Below are positions 25,692 through 34,349 of a stretch of 64,000 nt of DNA, in pieces. Numbering within the stretch: position 1 is the stretch's first letter; each line of letters opens with the position of its first letter. The stretch spans positions 1 through 64,000 of the forward strand of contig NZ_BONQ01000053.1 in the NCBI RefSeq assembly GCF_016862795.1. Direction: 5' to 3'. Under the pieces are notes generated by a model, which saw only the letters and a list, made by a program, of their open reading frames with translations, was not told where the DNA came from and did no database searches. The position numbers and the translations under genes were made by a program. The stretch is from Dactylosporangium siamense (lineage in GTDB: Bacteria > Actinomycetota > Actinomycetes > Mycobacteriales > Micromonosporaceae).

Positions 25692-25719
25692 AAATCGCGC
25701 ATCTGACATGCGCGATTTT
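25692..25719 (+). terminator. Rho-independent terminator after the LysR gene
   Basis: A perfect 11-bp stem AAATCGCGCAT / ATGCGCGATTT with loop CTGAC is followed by another T. It lies 63 bp past the LysR stop. It is unusually AT-containing for this genome, which makes it stand out. Confidence 0.8.
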
Positions 25720-25871
25720 CCAGGCATGCTGAGCTGCTGTTATCTGATTGTGGTGATCGTTTGATGACTCCGGCGACGATGTTGCGCGCACCACGGATGG
25801 GCGATCGCTGCTAGCGTCTTGCCTTGGACAGCGCCAGGGCGCACCGGGTAGGTAGCGAAGGGGTTTACGAG

Positions 25872-28800
25872 GTGTGTGGGATCGTCGCCGCAGTGCCGGA
25901 CTACAGCGTCCAGCTCGATGAGGTCACCGCAACGCAGCTGCTGGACAGCGTGCCCGAGCCCCCGGCGGCCGACCCGGCCGGCGCGGCGGCGCACGCCGGG
26001 CTGACCGGCCTCCTCGGTGTGCTGGTGAAGGACCTGTCGGCGGCGGTGGCGCTGCACACCGAGCCGACCGGGTGCTACCGGCTGACGGTCGACGCGACCC
26101 TGCGCACGCGGCTGCAGGCCCGGGTCGACGGGCACACCGCATGGCTCGACGCGCTGGACCGCGGACTCGACGAGGGCGGGCAGGTCCTGGACCCCGAGCA
26201 GCTGGAGTCGGTCCAGCGGCTCGCCGGGCAGGCCCGGGACCTGCTGTGGACCATCGCGAACGACCGGATCCAGGTGGCCGAGCGGGTCAGCCGGCTGGCC
26301 CGCGGCGGGCTCGCCGACGTCAACGTGGGCCGCGCGTGCCTCGCGATCGACGCGACCCTCGAGGCGATCGACCGGCTCGAGGTCCGCGGCCGCGACTCCG
26401 CCGGCCTGCAGGTCTGGGTGACCCTCGACGAGACGGACCGGGCCGCGGCGGCCGGCCTGCACTCCGGGCGCACCGACCCCAGCTATGGCCACACGGCGGT
26501 GACGCTGCTGGACCGGGGCCTGACGCTGGTCTACAAGCGGGCCTCGATCATCGGCCGGCTCGGCGACAACGTCGCGTTCCTCCGCGCCGCGATCGAGGCC
26601 GACGACTTCCTGCACGCGGTCCTCGCCATGCCCAGCGCCCGGGTCACCGTGCTCGCGCACACCCGGTGGGCGAGCGTCGGGCGCATCAGCGAGGCCAACG
26701 CGCACCCGGTCGACAGCACCACCCGCGCACAGGGCGCCCGCGGCTACGCGACGGCCGTGCTCAACGGCGACATCGACAACCACCTCGACCTGCGCGAGAC
26801 CCTGGACCTGCCGGTCGACGAGGCGGGCATCACCACCGACGCCAAGGTCATCCCGGTCATGCTGCGCCGCGAGCTCGACGCCGGCACCGACCCCATCCAG
26901 GCGTTCGCCGCCTCGATCCGCCGGTTCCACGGCTCGTTCGCCATCGCCGCGCAGAGCGACGCCGACCCGGACCGTCTGCTGCTCGCGGTGCGCGGCAGCG
27001 GCCAGGGGCTCTACGTCGGCTTCGCGCCGGCCTGTTTCCTCGTCGCGAGCGAGGTGTACGGGCTGGTCGGCTGGACCGACCGCTACCTGCGTCTGGACGG
27101 GGCGGTCGTGGACGGCGACGGCGAGCACGGCACCGTGGTGGCGCTCAGCCGGGCCGGCGCCGGCACGCTCGCGGCCGTGGAGCGGTTCTCGGTGCTGGGC
27201 CGGCCGGTGCCGGTCACCGAGGAGCACGTGTCGACGGCCGAGATCACCACGCGTGACGTCGCCCGCGGCTCGTTCGAGCACTACCTGGTCAAGGAGATCA
27301 CCGAGGCGCCGTCGTCGTTCCGCCGCAGCCTGCGCGGCCGGATCGTGGCTGATGGCGAGCACCTGACCACGGTGCTCGGCGAGGCGTCCCTGCCCCGCAA
27401 GCTGCGCGACCGCTTCGCCGCCGGGGAGATCACCGAGCTGCTCTTCATCGGCCAGGGGACCGCGGCCGTCGCCTGCCGCGGCATCGCCAACGTGGTCCGC
27501 CCGCTGCTGCAGCCGGCGATCGCGGTCGAGGCGATGCCCGCGACCGAGCTGTCGGCGTGGGGCCTGCGACCCGACATGTCCTCGGTGTGCATCGTGGCGG
27601 TCAGCCAGTCCGGCTCCACCACCGACACCAACCGGGCCGTCGACATGGTCCGGGCCCGCGGCGCGGCCGTGCTGGGCATCGTCAACCGGCGCGACAGCGA
27701 CCTGGCGCACAAGAGCGACGGCGTGCTGTACACCTCCGACGGCCGCGACGTGGAGATGGCGGTCGCCTCCACCAAGGCGTTCTACTCGCAGGTCGCCACC
27801 GGCTCGGTGCTGGGCCTGCACCTCGCCCGGGTCTGCGGCCGGCTGGCGGCGGAGCTCGAGAACACCCTGCTGCACGCGCTGCTGGAGATGCCCAACCAGC
27901 TCGCCGAACTGCGCGCCCAGGAGCCGGTGATCGCCCGGATCAGCGAGGTCGCGCTGCGCTACCCGCACTGGGCCGTGGTCGGGTCGGGGCCCAACCGGGT
28001 CGCCGCCGAGGAGGCCCGGATCAAGCTGTCCGAGCTGTGCTACAAGACCATCTCCACCGACGCGGTGGAGGACAAGAAGCACGTCGACCTCTCCGCCGAG
28101 GCGTTCATCCTCATCTGCGCCGCCGGCACCCCGCCCGGCCAGGTGCGCGACCTGGCCAAGGAGGTCGACATCTTCGCCGCGCACCGCAACGCGCCGGTGA
28201 TCATCGTCGACGAAGGCATGGACGTGCCGTGGGCCACCGAGTGGGTCGTCCGGGTCCCGGCCGCACACCCGGTGTTCGCCTGGATCCTCAGCACCGCGGC
28301 CGGCCACCTCTTCTCGTACCACACCGCCCGGGCGATCGACGCGAAGGCCGATCCGTTGCGCGGCGCGCTCGCGGCCCTGGAGCTGTCCGTCGATAATGGA
28401 CAGACCGCCCTGCAGGACATCGAGCGGGCCTGCACGGATCTGCACCCGTTCCTCGCCGACGCCGCCGAGGGCACGATGCGCGGGGTGCTGTCCAGCGACA
28501 CCGCGCTGCGCCTGTCCGACGCGGCGCTGCTGCTGCGGCACGGCGGCTCGCTGGTCACCGCGCCCAGGGTGGCCGCCGACCCGATCGACTACACCCGGGC
28601 CCGGATCACCGGTGCCGTCGACGAGCTGACCCGCTCGATCGACTCGGTCAAGCACCAGGCCAAGACCGTGACCGTCGGCACCTCCCGCGGCGACTCGGAC
28701 CTGGTGGACAACCCGCTGACCCGGGCCATCGCCGGCGTCGGCGCCGACCCGTCGACGATGAGCTACTCGGTGCTGGTCGCACTGCGGGCCTTCGCCCGGG

Positions 28801-29261
28801 TCGTCGACCACGTCGACGGCGCCACCCGGTATCAGCTGGGCTGGTCCCCGCAGCGCACCACCATCCGGGTCGTGCGCCGCTCCGGGGTGTCCGAGGGCCT
28901 GCCCAGCCGGGCCGGCGACGGCGCGGACCTGAGCGGCTCGAAGTGGCTGGCGGTGCAGTCGCGGATGGTGCGCCTGGTCCGCGGCGCCCGCGACGGCCGC
29001 CTCGTCCTGCTGGTGCCCGAGCTGACCGGCGCCCGGATCAACGCCCTGACGCTGCTGCACGTCGGCCTGCACGACACCGCGGAGGCGGCGCACCTGAGCG
29101 AGATCCTCGACGCCACCGGCACCCGCCTCGACGAGATCCAGGCCACGGTGACCGAGCTGGACAGCCGGTTCGACGTCGACTCCCTGGCGAAGCTGCCGGT
29201 GGAGACGGTCCTGCTCGCTCCGGTCGACGAGGTGGCCCGCTCGATCGCCGGCTCAGCCTGA
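25872..29261 (+). CDS. Oversized GlmS-like protein: class II glutamine amidotransferase plus two SIS domains with extensions
   Basis: 1129 residues from GTG 25872 with AAGGGG upstream; this start exposes Cys2 (VCGIVAAVPDYS) as the N-terminal nucleophile. Amidotransferase motifs are RGRDSAG (about 171), HTRWASVG (about 263) and VLNGDIDNH, but about 140 residues are inserted between Cys2 and RGRDSAG, where GlmS has about 30. Two SIS domains follow: SIS1 (LLFIGQGTAAVACRG; SQSGSTTDTNRA near 576) and SIS2 (VVGSGPNRVAAEEARIKLSEL, about 695-830). The last 300 residues have no GlmS equivalent. Normal GlmS is 600-620 residues. It may make a hexosamine phosphate, or be a regulatory or specialised homologue. 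Confidence 0.85.
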   Translation: MCGIVAAVPDYSVQLDEVTATQLLDSVPEPPAADPAGAAAHAGLTGLLGVLVKDLSAAVALHTEPTGCYRLTVDATLRTRLQARVDGHTAWLDALDRGLDEGGQVLDPEQLESVQRLAGQARDLLWTIANDRIQVAERVSRLARGGLADVNVGRACLAIDATLEAIDRLEVRGRDSAGLQVWVTLDETDRAAAAGLHSGRTDPSYGHTAVTLLDRGLTLVYKRASIIGRLGDNVAFLRAAIEADDFLHAVLAMPSARVTVLAHTRWASVGRISEANAHPVDSTTRAQGARGYATAVLNGDIDNHLDLRETLDLPVDEAGITTDAKVIPVMLRRELDAGTDPIQAFAASIRRFHGSFAIAAQSDADPDRLLLAVRGSGQGLYVGFAPACFLVASEVYGLVGWTDRYLRLDGAVVDGDGEHGTVVALSRAGAGTLAAVERFSVLGRPVPVTEEHVSTAEITTRDVARGSFEHYLVKEITEAPSSFRRSLRGRIVADGEHLTTVLGEASLPRKLRDRFAAGEITELLFIGQGTAAVACRGIANVVRPLLQPAIAVEAMPATELSAWGLRPDMSSVCIVAVSQSGSTTDTNRAVDMVRARGAAVLGIVNRRDSDLAHKSDGVLYTSDGRDVEMAVASTKAFYSQVATGSVLGLHLARVCGRLAAELENTLLHALLEMPNQLAELRAQEPVIARISEVALRYPHWAVVGSGPNRVAAEEARIKLSELCYKTISTDAVEDKKHVDLSAEAFILICAAGTPPGQVRDLAKEVDIFAAHRNAPVIIVDEGMDVPWATEWVVRVPAAHPVFAWILSTAAGHLFSYHTARAIDAKADPLRGALAALELSVDNGQTALQDIERACTDLHPFLADAAEGTMRGVLSSDTALRLSDAALLLRHGGSLVTAPRVAADPIDYTRARITGAVDELTRSIDSVKHQAKTVTVGTSRGDSDLVDNPLTRAIAGVGADPSTMSYSVLVALRAFARVVDHVDGATRYQLGWSPQRTTIRVVRRSGVSEGLPSRAGDGADLSGSKWLAVQSRMVRLVRGARDGRLVLLVPELTGARINALTLLHVGLHDTAEAAHLSEILDATGTRLDEIQATVTELDSRFDVDSLAKLPVETVLLAPVDEVARSIAGSA

Positions 29262-30293
29262 CCCCTTGACCGGGGCGGTGGTGCCGCGGATCACCAGCTC
29301 GGTGGACAGCTCGACGTGCAGTCCTTCGAGCTGGTGACGGTCCAGCAGCCGGATGATGAGGCTGACCGCCATCCGGCCCATCTCCTCCAGGGGTTGCCGG
29401 ACGGTGGTCAGCGGCGGGGTCGTGGCCTGCGCCAGGTCGATGTCGTCGAAACCGGTGACCGACAGGTCGGCCGGGACCCGTAGGCCGCGGTTGGCGGCGG
29501 CGGTGAGGACGCCGGTGGCCACCTTGTCGTTGAAGCCGACGATCGCGGTGGGCGGGTCGGGCAGTTCGAGCAGTTCACCGGCGGCGTGGTGGCCGAACTG
29601 CGCGGTCGGTTCGGCGGCGCGCACCAGCTCGTGGTCGACGAGCCGGCCGACGTCGGCGAGGGCGGAGGCGTGCCCGGCGAGGCGGGCCTTGCCGGCGAGC
29701 CAGTTGCCGGGTCCGGCCAGGACGCCGATGCGGCGGTGGCCGAGGCGCAGCAGGTGCTCCGTCACGGCCCGGGCGCCGGCGAAGTGCGCGGCCGAGACGG
29801 CCGGGATGTCCCGGGGTGGCCGGGTGCGCGGGTCGACGACGACGAACGGGAACCCGGTCGCGTTGAGCTGTTCCAGCTGCCCGCTCGGCTCCGGCGGCAG
29901 GATGAGGATGGCGCCGCCGACGCCGGGCCGCTCGGCGAGGCCGGGCAGCACGTCCTCCTGCTGGGCGAACTGGCCGGCGTCGAGCACCGCGTGCCGGCCG
30001 TGCCGCTGCAGCGTCTCCGCGATCGAGGACACGATCAGCCCGAAGTAGTCGGTGAGCTGATACGGGCAGCGCACGAAGACCGCGCGCGGCTGCGCCGGGT
30101 CCGCGCGGGCGCCGCCGGCGCGCGGGCGGGGCGCGTGCGGCCCGAGCCGCTCCATCGCCGCCCGGACCAGTTCGCGGGTCTGCGGTGCGACGTGCGCGTA
30201 GCCGTTCAGGACGCGGGACACCGTCGCGATCGACAGCCCGGTCTCCGCGGCGACCTCCCGGACCGTCACGCCCCGGCTAGCCATTTGTTTCAT
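29253..30293 (-). CDS. LacI-family transcriptional repressor
   Basis: 346 residues from ATG 30293; ATG 30284 (MASRGVTVREV) also fits. The N-terminal DNA-binding domain is VTVREVAAETGLSIATVSRVLNGYAHVAPQTRELV, with the LacI hinge replaced by a Pro/Arg/Ala-rich stretch. A periplasmic-binding-protein-like sugar domain follows (HLLRLGHRRIGVLAGPG; VTGFDDIDLAQATTPPLTTVRQP). It is divergent from the GH30 glycosidase and most likely controls it in response to a released sugar. Its stop overlaps the end of the GlmS-like gene by 9 bp in convergent orientation. Confidence 0.92.
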   Translation of the reverse strand: MKQMASRGVTVREVAAETGLSIATVSRVLNGYAHVAPQTRELVRAAMERLGPHAPRPRAGGARADPAQPRAVFVRCPYQLTDYFGLIVSSIAETLQRHGRHAVLDAGQFAQQEDVLPGLAERPGVGGAILILPPEPSGQLEQLNATGFPFVVVDPRTRPPRDIPAVSAAHFAGARAVTEHLLRLGHRRIGVLAGPGNWLAGKARLAGHASALADVGRLVDHELVRAAEPTAQFGHHAAGELLELPDPPTAIVGFNDKVATGVLTAAANRGLRVPADLSVTGFDDIDLAQATTPPLTTVRQPLEEMGRMAVSLIIRLLDRHQLEGLHVELSTELVIRGTTAPVKGSG

Positions 30294-30376
30294 CCCGCTG
30301 TTTCATATCGGGCAATATAGCTGCCTTTTCAGACCCGTTGACAGGGCTACATCGAGATGTTTCTCTTGTTCCCCGC

Positions 30377-30404
30377 CGTTACATCCGCTGTTACAACCGT
30401 TTCA
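30377..30404. promoter_or_regulatory. Three related 7-mers upstream of the GH30 gene
   Basis: CGTTACA (30377), TGTTACA (30389) and CGTTTCA (30398) occur in the same direction within 28 bp, between the LacI and GH30 starts. GTTTCA also occurs nearer the LacI start. A TTGACA box is seen at about 30339. I found no clean palindrome, so the LacI site is not certain. Confidence 0.3.
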
Positions 30405-30461
30405 GAGCCCGGCGCCCCGCCAAGGCGCGCACACCCCGTCATCAGCCTCGCAGGAGGACGC

Positions 30462-32507
30462 ATGCACCCTCGTCAGCGCAATTTGTGGCGAAAACTCACC
30501 ATTCCAGGATTGGTGCTCGGGCTCGCCGCCGCCACCACCGTCTGGCTCGGCGCCACCTCCGCACAGGCGGCGACCGGCCCCACCGTGACCTCGTGGGTCA
30601 CCACCCCGGACCGGTCGCAGCTCCTGGCCCGCGGCGCGAGCCCCGTGTTCAACACCGACGGCAGCCGCCCCGGCCAGATGATCACCATCGACCCGTCGCG
30701 GACGTACCAGACCATGGACGGCTTCGGCGCGTCCGTCACCGACTCGTCGGCCGCCGTGCTCTACCGGCTGCCGGCGGCGCAGCGCGACCAGGTGCTGACC
30801 TCGATCTTCCACCCGGTCGACGGCATCGGCATGAGCTTCCTCCGCCAGCCGATCGGCGGGTCGGACTTCATCGACGAGGCCCCCTACACCTACGACGACC
30901 TGCCCAGCGGCCAGACCGACCTGGCCATGGCGCGCTTCAGCGTCGCCCACGACGAGGCGCAGATCCTGCCGGTGCTGCGCCGCGCGCTCCAGCTCAACCC
31001 GACCCTCAAGGTCATGGCCTCGCCGTGGGGCCAGCCGGCGTGGATGAAGGCGAACGCCTCGGTCATCGGCGGACGGCTGAAGGACGATCCCGCGATCTTC
31101 CGGGCCTACGCGCTGTACCTGCTGAAGTTCGTGCAGGCATACGAGGCGGCCGGGGTCCCGATCTACGCCCTCACGGTGCAGAACGAGCCGCAGAACCGCA
31201 CCCCCGACTCCTACGCCGGCACCGACATGCCGGTCGCCCATCAGGCCGCGATCATCAACGAGCTCGGCCCGATGCTCCGCGACGCCGGGCTGTCCCGCGT
31301 GAAGATCATCGGCTACGACCACAACTGGACCCAGCACCCCGACGACGCCGCGGACGCCGCCCGCCTCGGCGTGCCGGCCGAGCCGAACTACCCCTACGAC
31401 CTGTTGCGGACCTCCGCGGCGCAGTGGATCGCCGGCACCGGCTACCACTGCTACAGCGGCGACGCCAACGCGCAGACCGCGCTGCACAACGCGTTCCCGG
31501 CCAAGGACATCTGGTTCACCGAGTGCTCCGGCTGGCACGGCGCGGCGGACAACGCCGCCAAGTACTTCGCCGACACCCTCAACTGGCACGCCCAGAACGT
31601 CGAGCTCGGCACGGTCCGCAACTGGGCCAAGGCGGTCGTGAACTGGAACCTGGCCCTGGACTCCCAGGGCAACCCGCACAACGGCGGCTGCGGCGACGCG
31701 ACCGGCTGGTGCACCGGCGTGGTGTCGGTCGACGGCACCACCGTCACCCGCAACGCCGAGTACTACGCCCTGGGTCACTTCAGCAAGTTCCTGCGGCCGG
31801 GCGCCGTCCGCGTGCACACCGACAACGCCGGCGACCTGCACAACGCGGCGTTCCGCAACCCCGACGGCTCGATGGTGCTGGTGGCCAAGAACATCGGCGG
31901 CGGCACCCAGACGTTCGGCGTGACCTGGAACGGCATGTTCGTGCCCTACACCGTGCCCCCGAACGCGCTGGTCACCCTCACCTGGCCGGCCGGCGGCAGC
32001 ACTCCTACCAGCAACCCGCCGACGTCGCCCACGCCCAGCACTCCTCCGGCGACGTCGATCAACCCGGCAGCCTGGTACGAGGTGAGCAACACCAACAGCG
32101 GCAAGTGCCTCGACGACGCCAACCGCGGCACCGCCAACGGCACCGTCCTGCAGCAGTGGGCCTGCAGCGTCCCCGCCGCCACCAACCAGCAGTGGCAGTT
32201 CCGCCCGACGAGCAACGGCTACTACCAGGTCGTCAGCCGGCACGCCACGAACCTCGTCTGGGACGTCAACGGCGGCGCCGGCGCGACCGGCGACGGCACC
32301 CAGGTCCACCTGTGGGCCTACGCGGGCGGCACCAACCAGCAGTGGCAGCCGGTCCACCTCGGCAACGGCCTCTACCGGTTCACCGCCCGCAACAGCGGCA
32401 AGTGCCTGGACGTCCGGGACGTCTCGACCGCCGACGGCGCGTGGCTGCAGCAGTGGACCTGCACGGGCGGTCCCGCCCAGACCTTCCGCCTGGTGCAGCG
32501 GCCGTAA
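30462..32507 (+). CDS. Secreted GH30 glycoside hydrolase with C-terminal ricin-B (CBM13) lectin domain
   Basis: 681 residues; AGGAGG lies just before ATG 30462. A signal peptide of about 36 residues ends in TSAQA. The GH30 (beta/alpha)8 and beta-sandwich region begins 'TYQTMDGFGASVTDSSA'. Catalytic glutamates are Glu242 in TVQNEPQNR (acid/base) and Glu354 in IWFTECSGWH (nucleophile). A Pro/Thr/Ser linker near 510-525 leads to a ricin-type lectin with three QxW repeats (QQWAC, QQWQF, QQWTC). GH30 members cleave glucosylceramide, beta-1,6-glucan or xylan; the exact activity is undetermined. Secretion and CBM13 point to polysaccharide degradation. Confidence 0.92.
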   Translation: MHPRQRNLWRKLTIPGLVLGLAAATTVWLGATSAQAATGPTVTSWVTTPDRSQLLARGASPVFNTDGSRPGQMITIDPSRTYQTMDGFGASVTDSSAAVLYRLPAAQRDQVLTSIFHPVDGIGMSFLRQPIGGSDFIDEAPYTYDDLPSGQTDLAMARFSVAHDEAQILPVLRRALQLNPTLKVMASPWGQPAWMKANASVIGGRLKDDPAIFRAYALYLLKFVQAYEAAGVPIYALTVQNEPQNRTPDSYAGTDMPVAHQAAIINELGPMLRDAGLSRVKIIGYDHNWTQHPDDAADAARLGVPAEPNYPYDLLRTSAAQWIAGTGYHCYSGDANAQTALHNAFPAKDIWFTECSGWHGAADNAAKYFADTLNWHAQNVELGTVRNWAKAVVNWNLALDSQGNPHNGGCGDATGWCTGVVSVDGTTVTRNAEYYALGHFSKFLRPGAVRVHTDNAGDLHNAAFRNPDGSMVLVAKNIGGGTQTFGVTWNGMFVPYTVPPNALVTLTWPAGGSTPTSNPPTSPTPSTPPATSINPAAWYEVSNTNSGKCLDDANRGTANGTVLQQWACSVPAATNQQWQFRPTSNGYYQVVSRHATNLVWDVNGGAGATGDGTQVHLWAYAGGTNQQWQPVHLGNGLYRFTARNSGKCLDVRDVSTADGAWLQQWTCTGGPAQTFRLVQRP

Positions 32508-32513
32508 CCACCG

Positions 32514-32554
32514 CCGGTGCCGGCACCGCAGCGCTCCCGCGGTGCCGGCACCGG
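32514..32554 (+). terminator. Strong hairpin terminator after the GH30 gene
   Basis: A perfect 16-bp stem CCGGTGCCGGCACCGC / GCGGTGCCGGCACCGG with a 9-nt loop begins seven bases after the stop codon. Confidence 0.8.
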
Positions 32555-32610
32555 TGTCGCGTTCCCGGCCGACCAGCGCCCCCACGCCGCCCATCGGCGA
32601 GGCTGGTGCG

Positions 32611-33213
32611 GTGGACACCATCGGTTTTCTCGCCGCCCCGGAGGCGACCCCCGAAGCGCAGCGACTGCTGGACGAGGACCTCGCCGAGCTCGGGTTCGTC
32701 ATGAACGTCTCGCGCCTGTGGGCCTACCAGCCGGACACCATGCAGGGCCTGTTCGAGCTGATCGGACGGGCCAACGCGACCGACCGGCTCAGCCTGCGCC
32801 AGCGCGGCATTCTCGTCGTCGCCTGCGCGTCGGCGGCCGGTGACTCCTACTGCGCCCTGTCGTGGGGTGGCAAGCTCGCCGGGGTCAGCGACGCGGAGAC
32901 CGCCGCCGGCGTCATCGCCGGCACCGACGACCGGCTGACCGCCGCCGAGCGGGTCATGGCCGGCTGGGCGCGCAAGGTCGCCCGCACCCCGAACGCCACC
33001 ACCGCCGAGGACGTGCAGCAGTTGCGCGACGCCGGGTTCACCGACTCGCAGGTCTTCACCATGACGGTGTTCGTGGCGCTGCGGCTGGCCTTCGCCACCG
33101 TCAACGACGCGCTCGGGGCACGCCCGGACCGCGCCCTGCACGACACCACGCCGCCCGCCGTCCGGGAGGCCATCACCTTCGGCCGCCCGGTCGACGGGTC
33201 ATCCGGCGGCTGA
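32611..33213 (+). CDS. Carboxymuconolactone decarboxylase / AhpD-like family protein
   Basis: 200 residues from GTG 32611 (VDTIGFLAAPEA); the longer open frame upstream crosses the terminator hairpin and is not credible. The CMD/AhpD core is recognised in LSLRQRGILVVACASAAGDSYCALSWGGKLAG, with Cys in SYC and the AhpD-like helix following. A second helical copy (LTAAERVMAGWARKVARTPNATTAEDVQQLRDAGFTDSQVF) resembles the peroxidase-related branch of the family. It probably acts in peroxide or alkylhydroperoxide handling, though many members have no known substrate. Only one Cys is present in the active-site area, unlike the CxxC of AhpD. Confidence 0.8.
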   Translation: MDTIGFLAAPEATPEAQRLLDEDLAELGFVMNVSRLWAYQPDTMQGLFELIGRANATDRLSLRQRGILVVACASAAGDSYCALSWGGKLAGVSDAETAAGVIAGTDDRLTAAERVMAGWARKVARTPNATTAEDVQQLRDAGFTDSQVFTMTVFVALRLAFATVNDALGARPDRALHDTTPPAVREAITFGRPVDGSSGG

Positions 33214-33228
33214 CCTCCACGCAACACC

Positions 33229-33269
33229 CGGAAAGGCCCTCGCCCACCCGCCGCGGCGAGGGCCTTCCG
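33229..33269 (+). terminator. Hairpin terminator after the AhpD-like gene
   Basis: CGGAAAGGCCCTCGCC pairs with GGCGAGGGCCTTCCG, leaving one bulged A and a 10-nt loop. It occupies part of the 224-bp gap before the ABC operon. Confidence 0.65.
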
Positions 33270-33365
33270 TTGCACAGGGGCATGCGCCAGCGCCGCTCGC
33301 CATTGACGCCATCCGATCCCGACGATCGATACGGGTCACCCGGCGAGCGTCATTGTGCTACGTTA

Positions 33366-33383
33366 CTAGTTATCTACCAGTTA
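33366..33383. promoter_or_regulatory. Direct-repeat site upstream of the YtrA-type ABC operon
   Basis: CTAGTTA (33366-33372) and CCAGTTA (33377-33383) are spaced 11 bp apart, one helical turn, in an AT-rich stretch 55-72 bp before the first ATPase. This is a plausible site for the GntR/YtrA regulator encoded within the operon. Confidence 0.35.
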
Positions 33384-33437
33384 GGTGGTTCCAAGGTCTG
33401 TCCGAGACGACATCGAGAAGGGCCACGAGGGTGCGAG

Positions 33438-34349
33438 ATGACATCTGTCCTGCGTGCTGACGGGCTGACGAAGCACTACGGGCGCCACCCCGGGCTCGTC
33501 GAAGCCGACCTGGACATCCCGGCCGGACGGGTCGTCGGCCTGGTCGGGCCGAACGGCGCCGGCAAGTCCACGCTGCTCGGGCTGACCAGCGGCCTGATCG
33601 AGCCGACCTCGGGCACCATCGAGGTCCTCGGCAGCCGCCCCGCGGCCAGCGGTTCGCAGCTGGCCCGGGTCGGGTTCGTCGCCCAGGACACGCCGGTCTA
33701 CGCGGGCCTGTCGGTCGGCGACCACCTGCGGCTCGGCGCCCGCCTCAACCAGCGGTGGGACGAACAGCTCGCCCGCCGGCGGATCGCCCAGGTCGGCCTG
33801 GACCTGAGCCAGAAGGCCGGCCGGCTCTCCGGCGGGCAGCGGGCCCAGCTCGCGCTGACCATCGCCGCGGCGAAGCGGCCGGAGCTGCTCATCTTCGACG
33901 AGCCCGTCGCGGCGCTCGACCCGCTCGCGCGGCGGCAGTTCCTGCAGCACCTCATGGAGTTCGTCAGCGAGCTCGAGGTCACCGTGATCCTGTCGTCGCA
34001 CCTGCTCGGCGACCTCGAGCGGGTCTGTGACCACCTGGTCCTGCTGGCCTCGGCCCGCGTGCAGCTCGCGGGTGAGGTCGACGACCTGCTCAGCACGCAC
34101 TACCGGATCGTCGGGTCGCGCGACGACGTCGCGCACCTGCCGCCCGGGTTCGACGTCATCAGCGCCGAGCACCGCGGCCGGCAGAGCACCCTCGTGGTGC
34201 GCCGGACCGACACCACGCCGATCCCGCGGTCGTTCGCCAACGCGGAGCGGCTCGACCTCGAAGAGATGGTGCTCGCCTACCTGACCCGGGCGACCGACCC
34301 GTCGGGCGCCGCCTCCCACCACTCGCCGGCCCTGGAGACATTGCGATGA
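33438..34349 (+). CDS. ABC transporter ATPase, YtrB-like, copy 1
   Basis: 303 residues from ATG 33438. Walker A is VGLVGPNGAGKSTLLGLTSG, signature LSGGQRAQLALTIA, Walker B LLIFDEPVAALDPLA, and the switch His lies in 'ILSSHLLGDLERVCDH'. The C-terminal 80 residues are an accessory region typical of ATPases that pair with ABC-2-type exporters. Its stop overlaps the permease start by 4 bp. It works with the permease at 34346. Such YtrB-type systems often respond to cell-wall stress or antibiotics. Confidence 0.92.
   Translation: MTSVLRADGLTKHYGRHPGLVEADLDIPAGRVVGLVGPNGAGKSTLLGLTSGLIEPTSGTIEVLGSRPAASGSQLARVGFVAQDTPVYAGLSVGDHLRLGARLNQRWDEQLARRRIAQVGLDLSQKAGRLSGGQRAQLALTIAAAKRPELLIFDEPVAALDPLARRQFLQHLMEFVSELEVTVILSSHLLGDLERVCDHLVLLASARVQLAGEVDDLLSTHYRIVGSRDDVAHLPPGFDVISAEHRGRQSTLVVRRTDTTPIPRSFANAERLDLEEMVLAYLTRATDPSGAASHHSPALETLR

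Noticed and set aside
25740-29093. 1117-codon open frame on the minus strand
   Set aside because: It is antisense to the GlmS-like gene; the translation is low-complexity Arg/Asp/Gly/Val without motifs, typical of third-position GC shadow frames.
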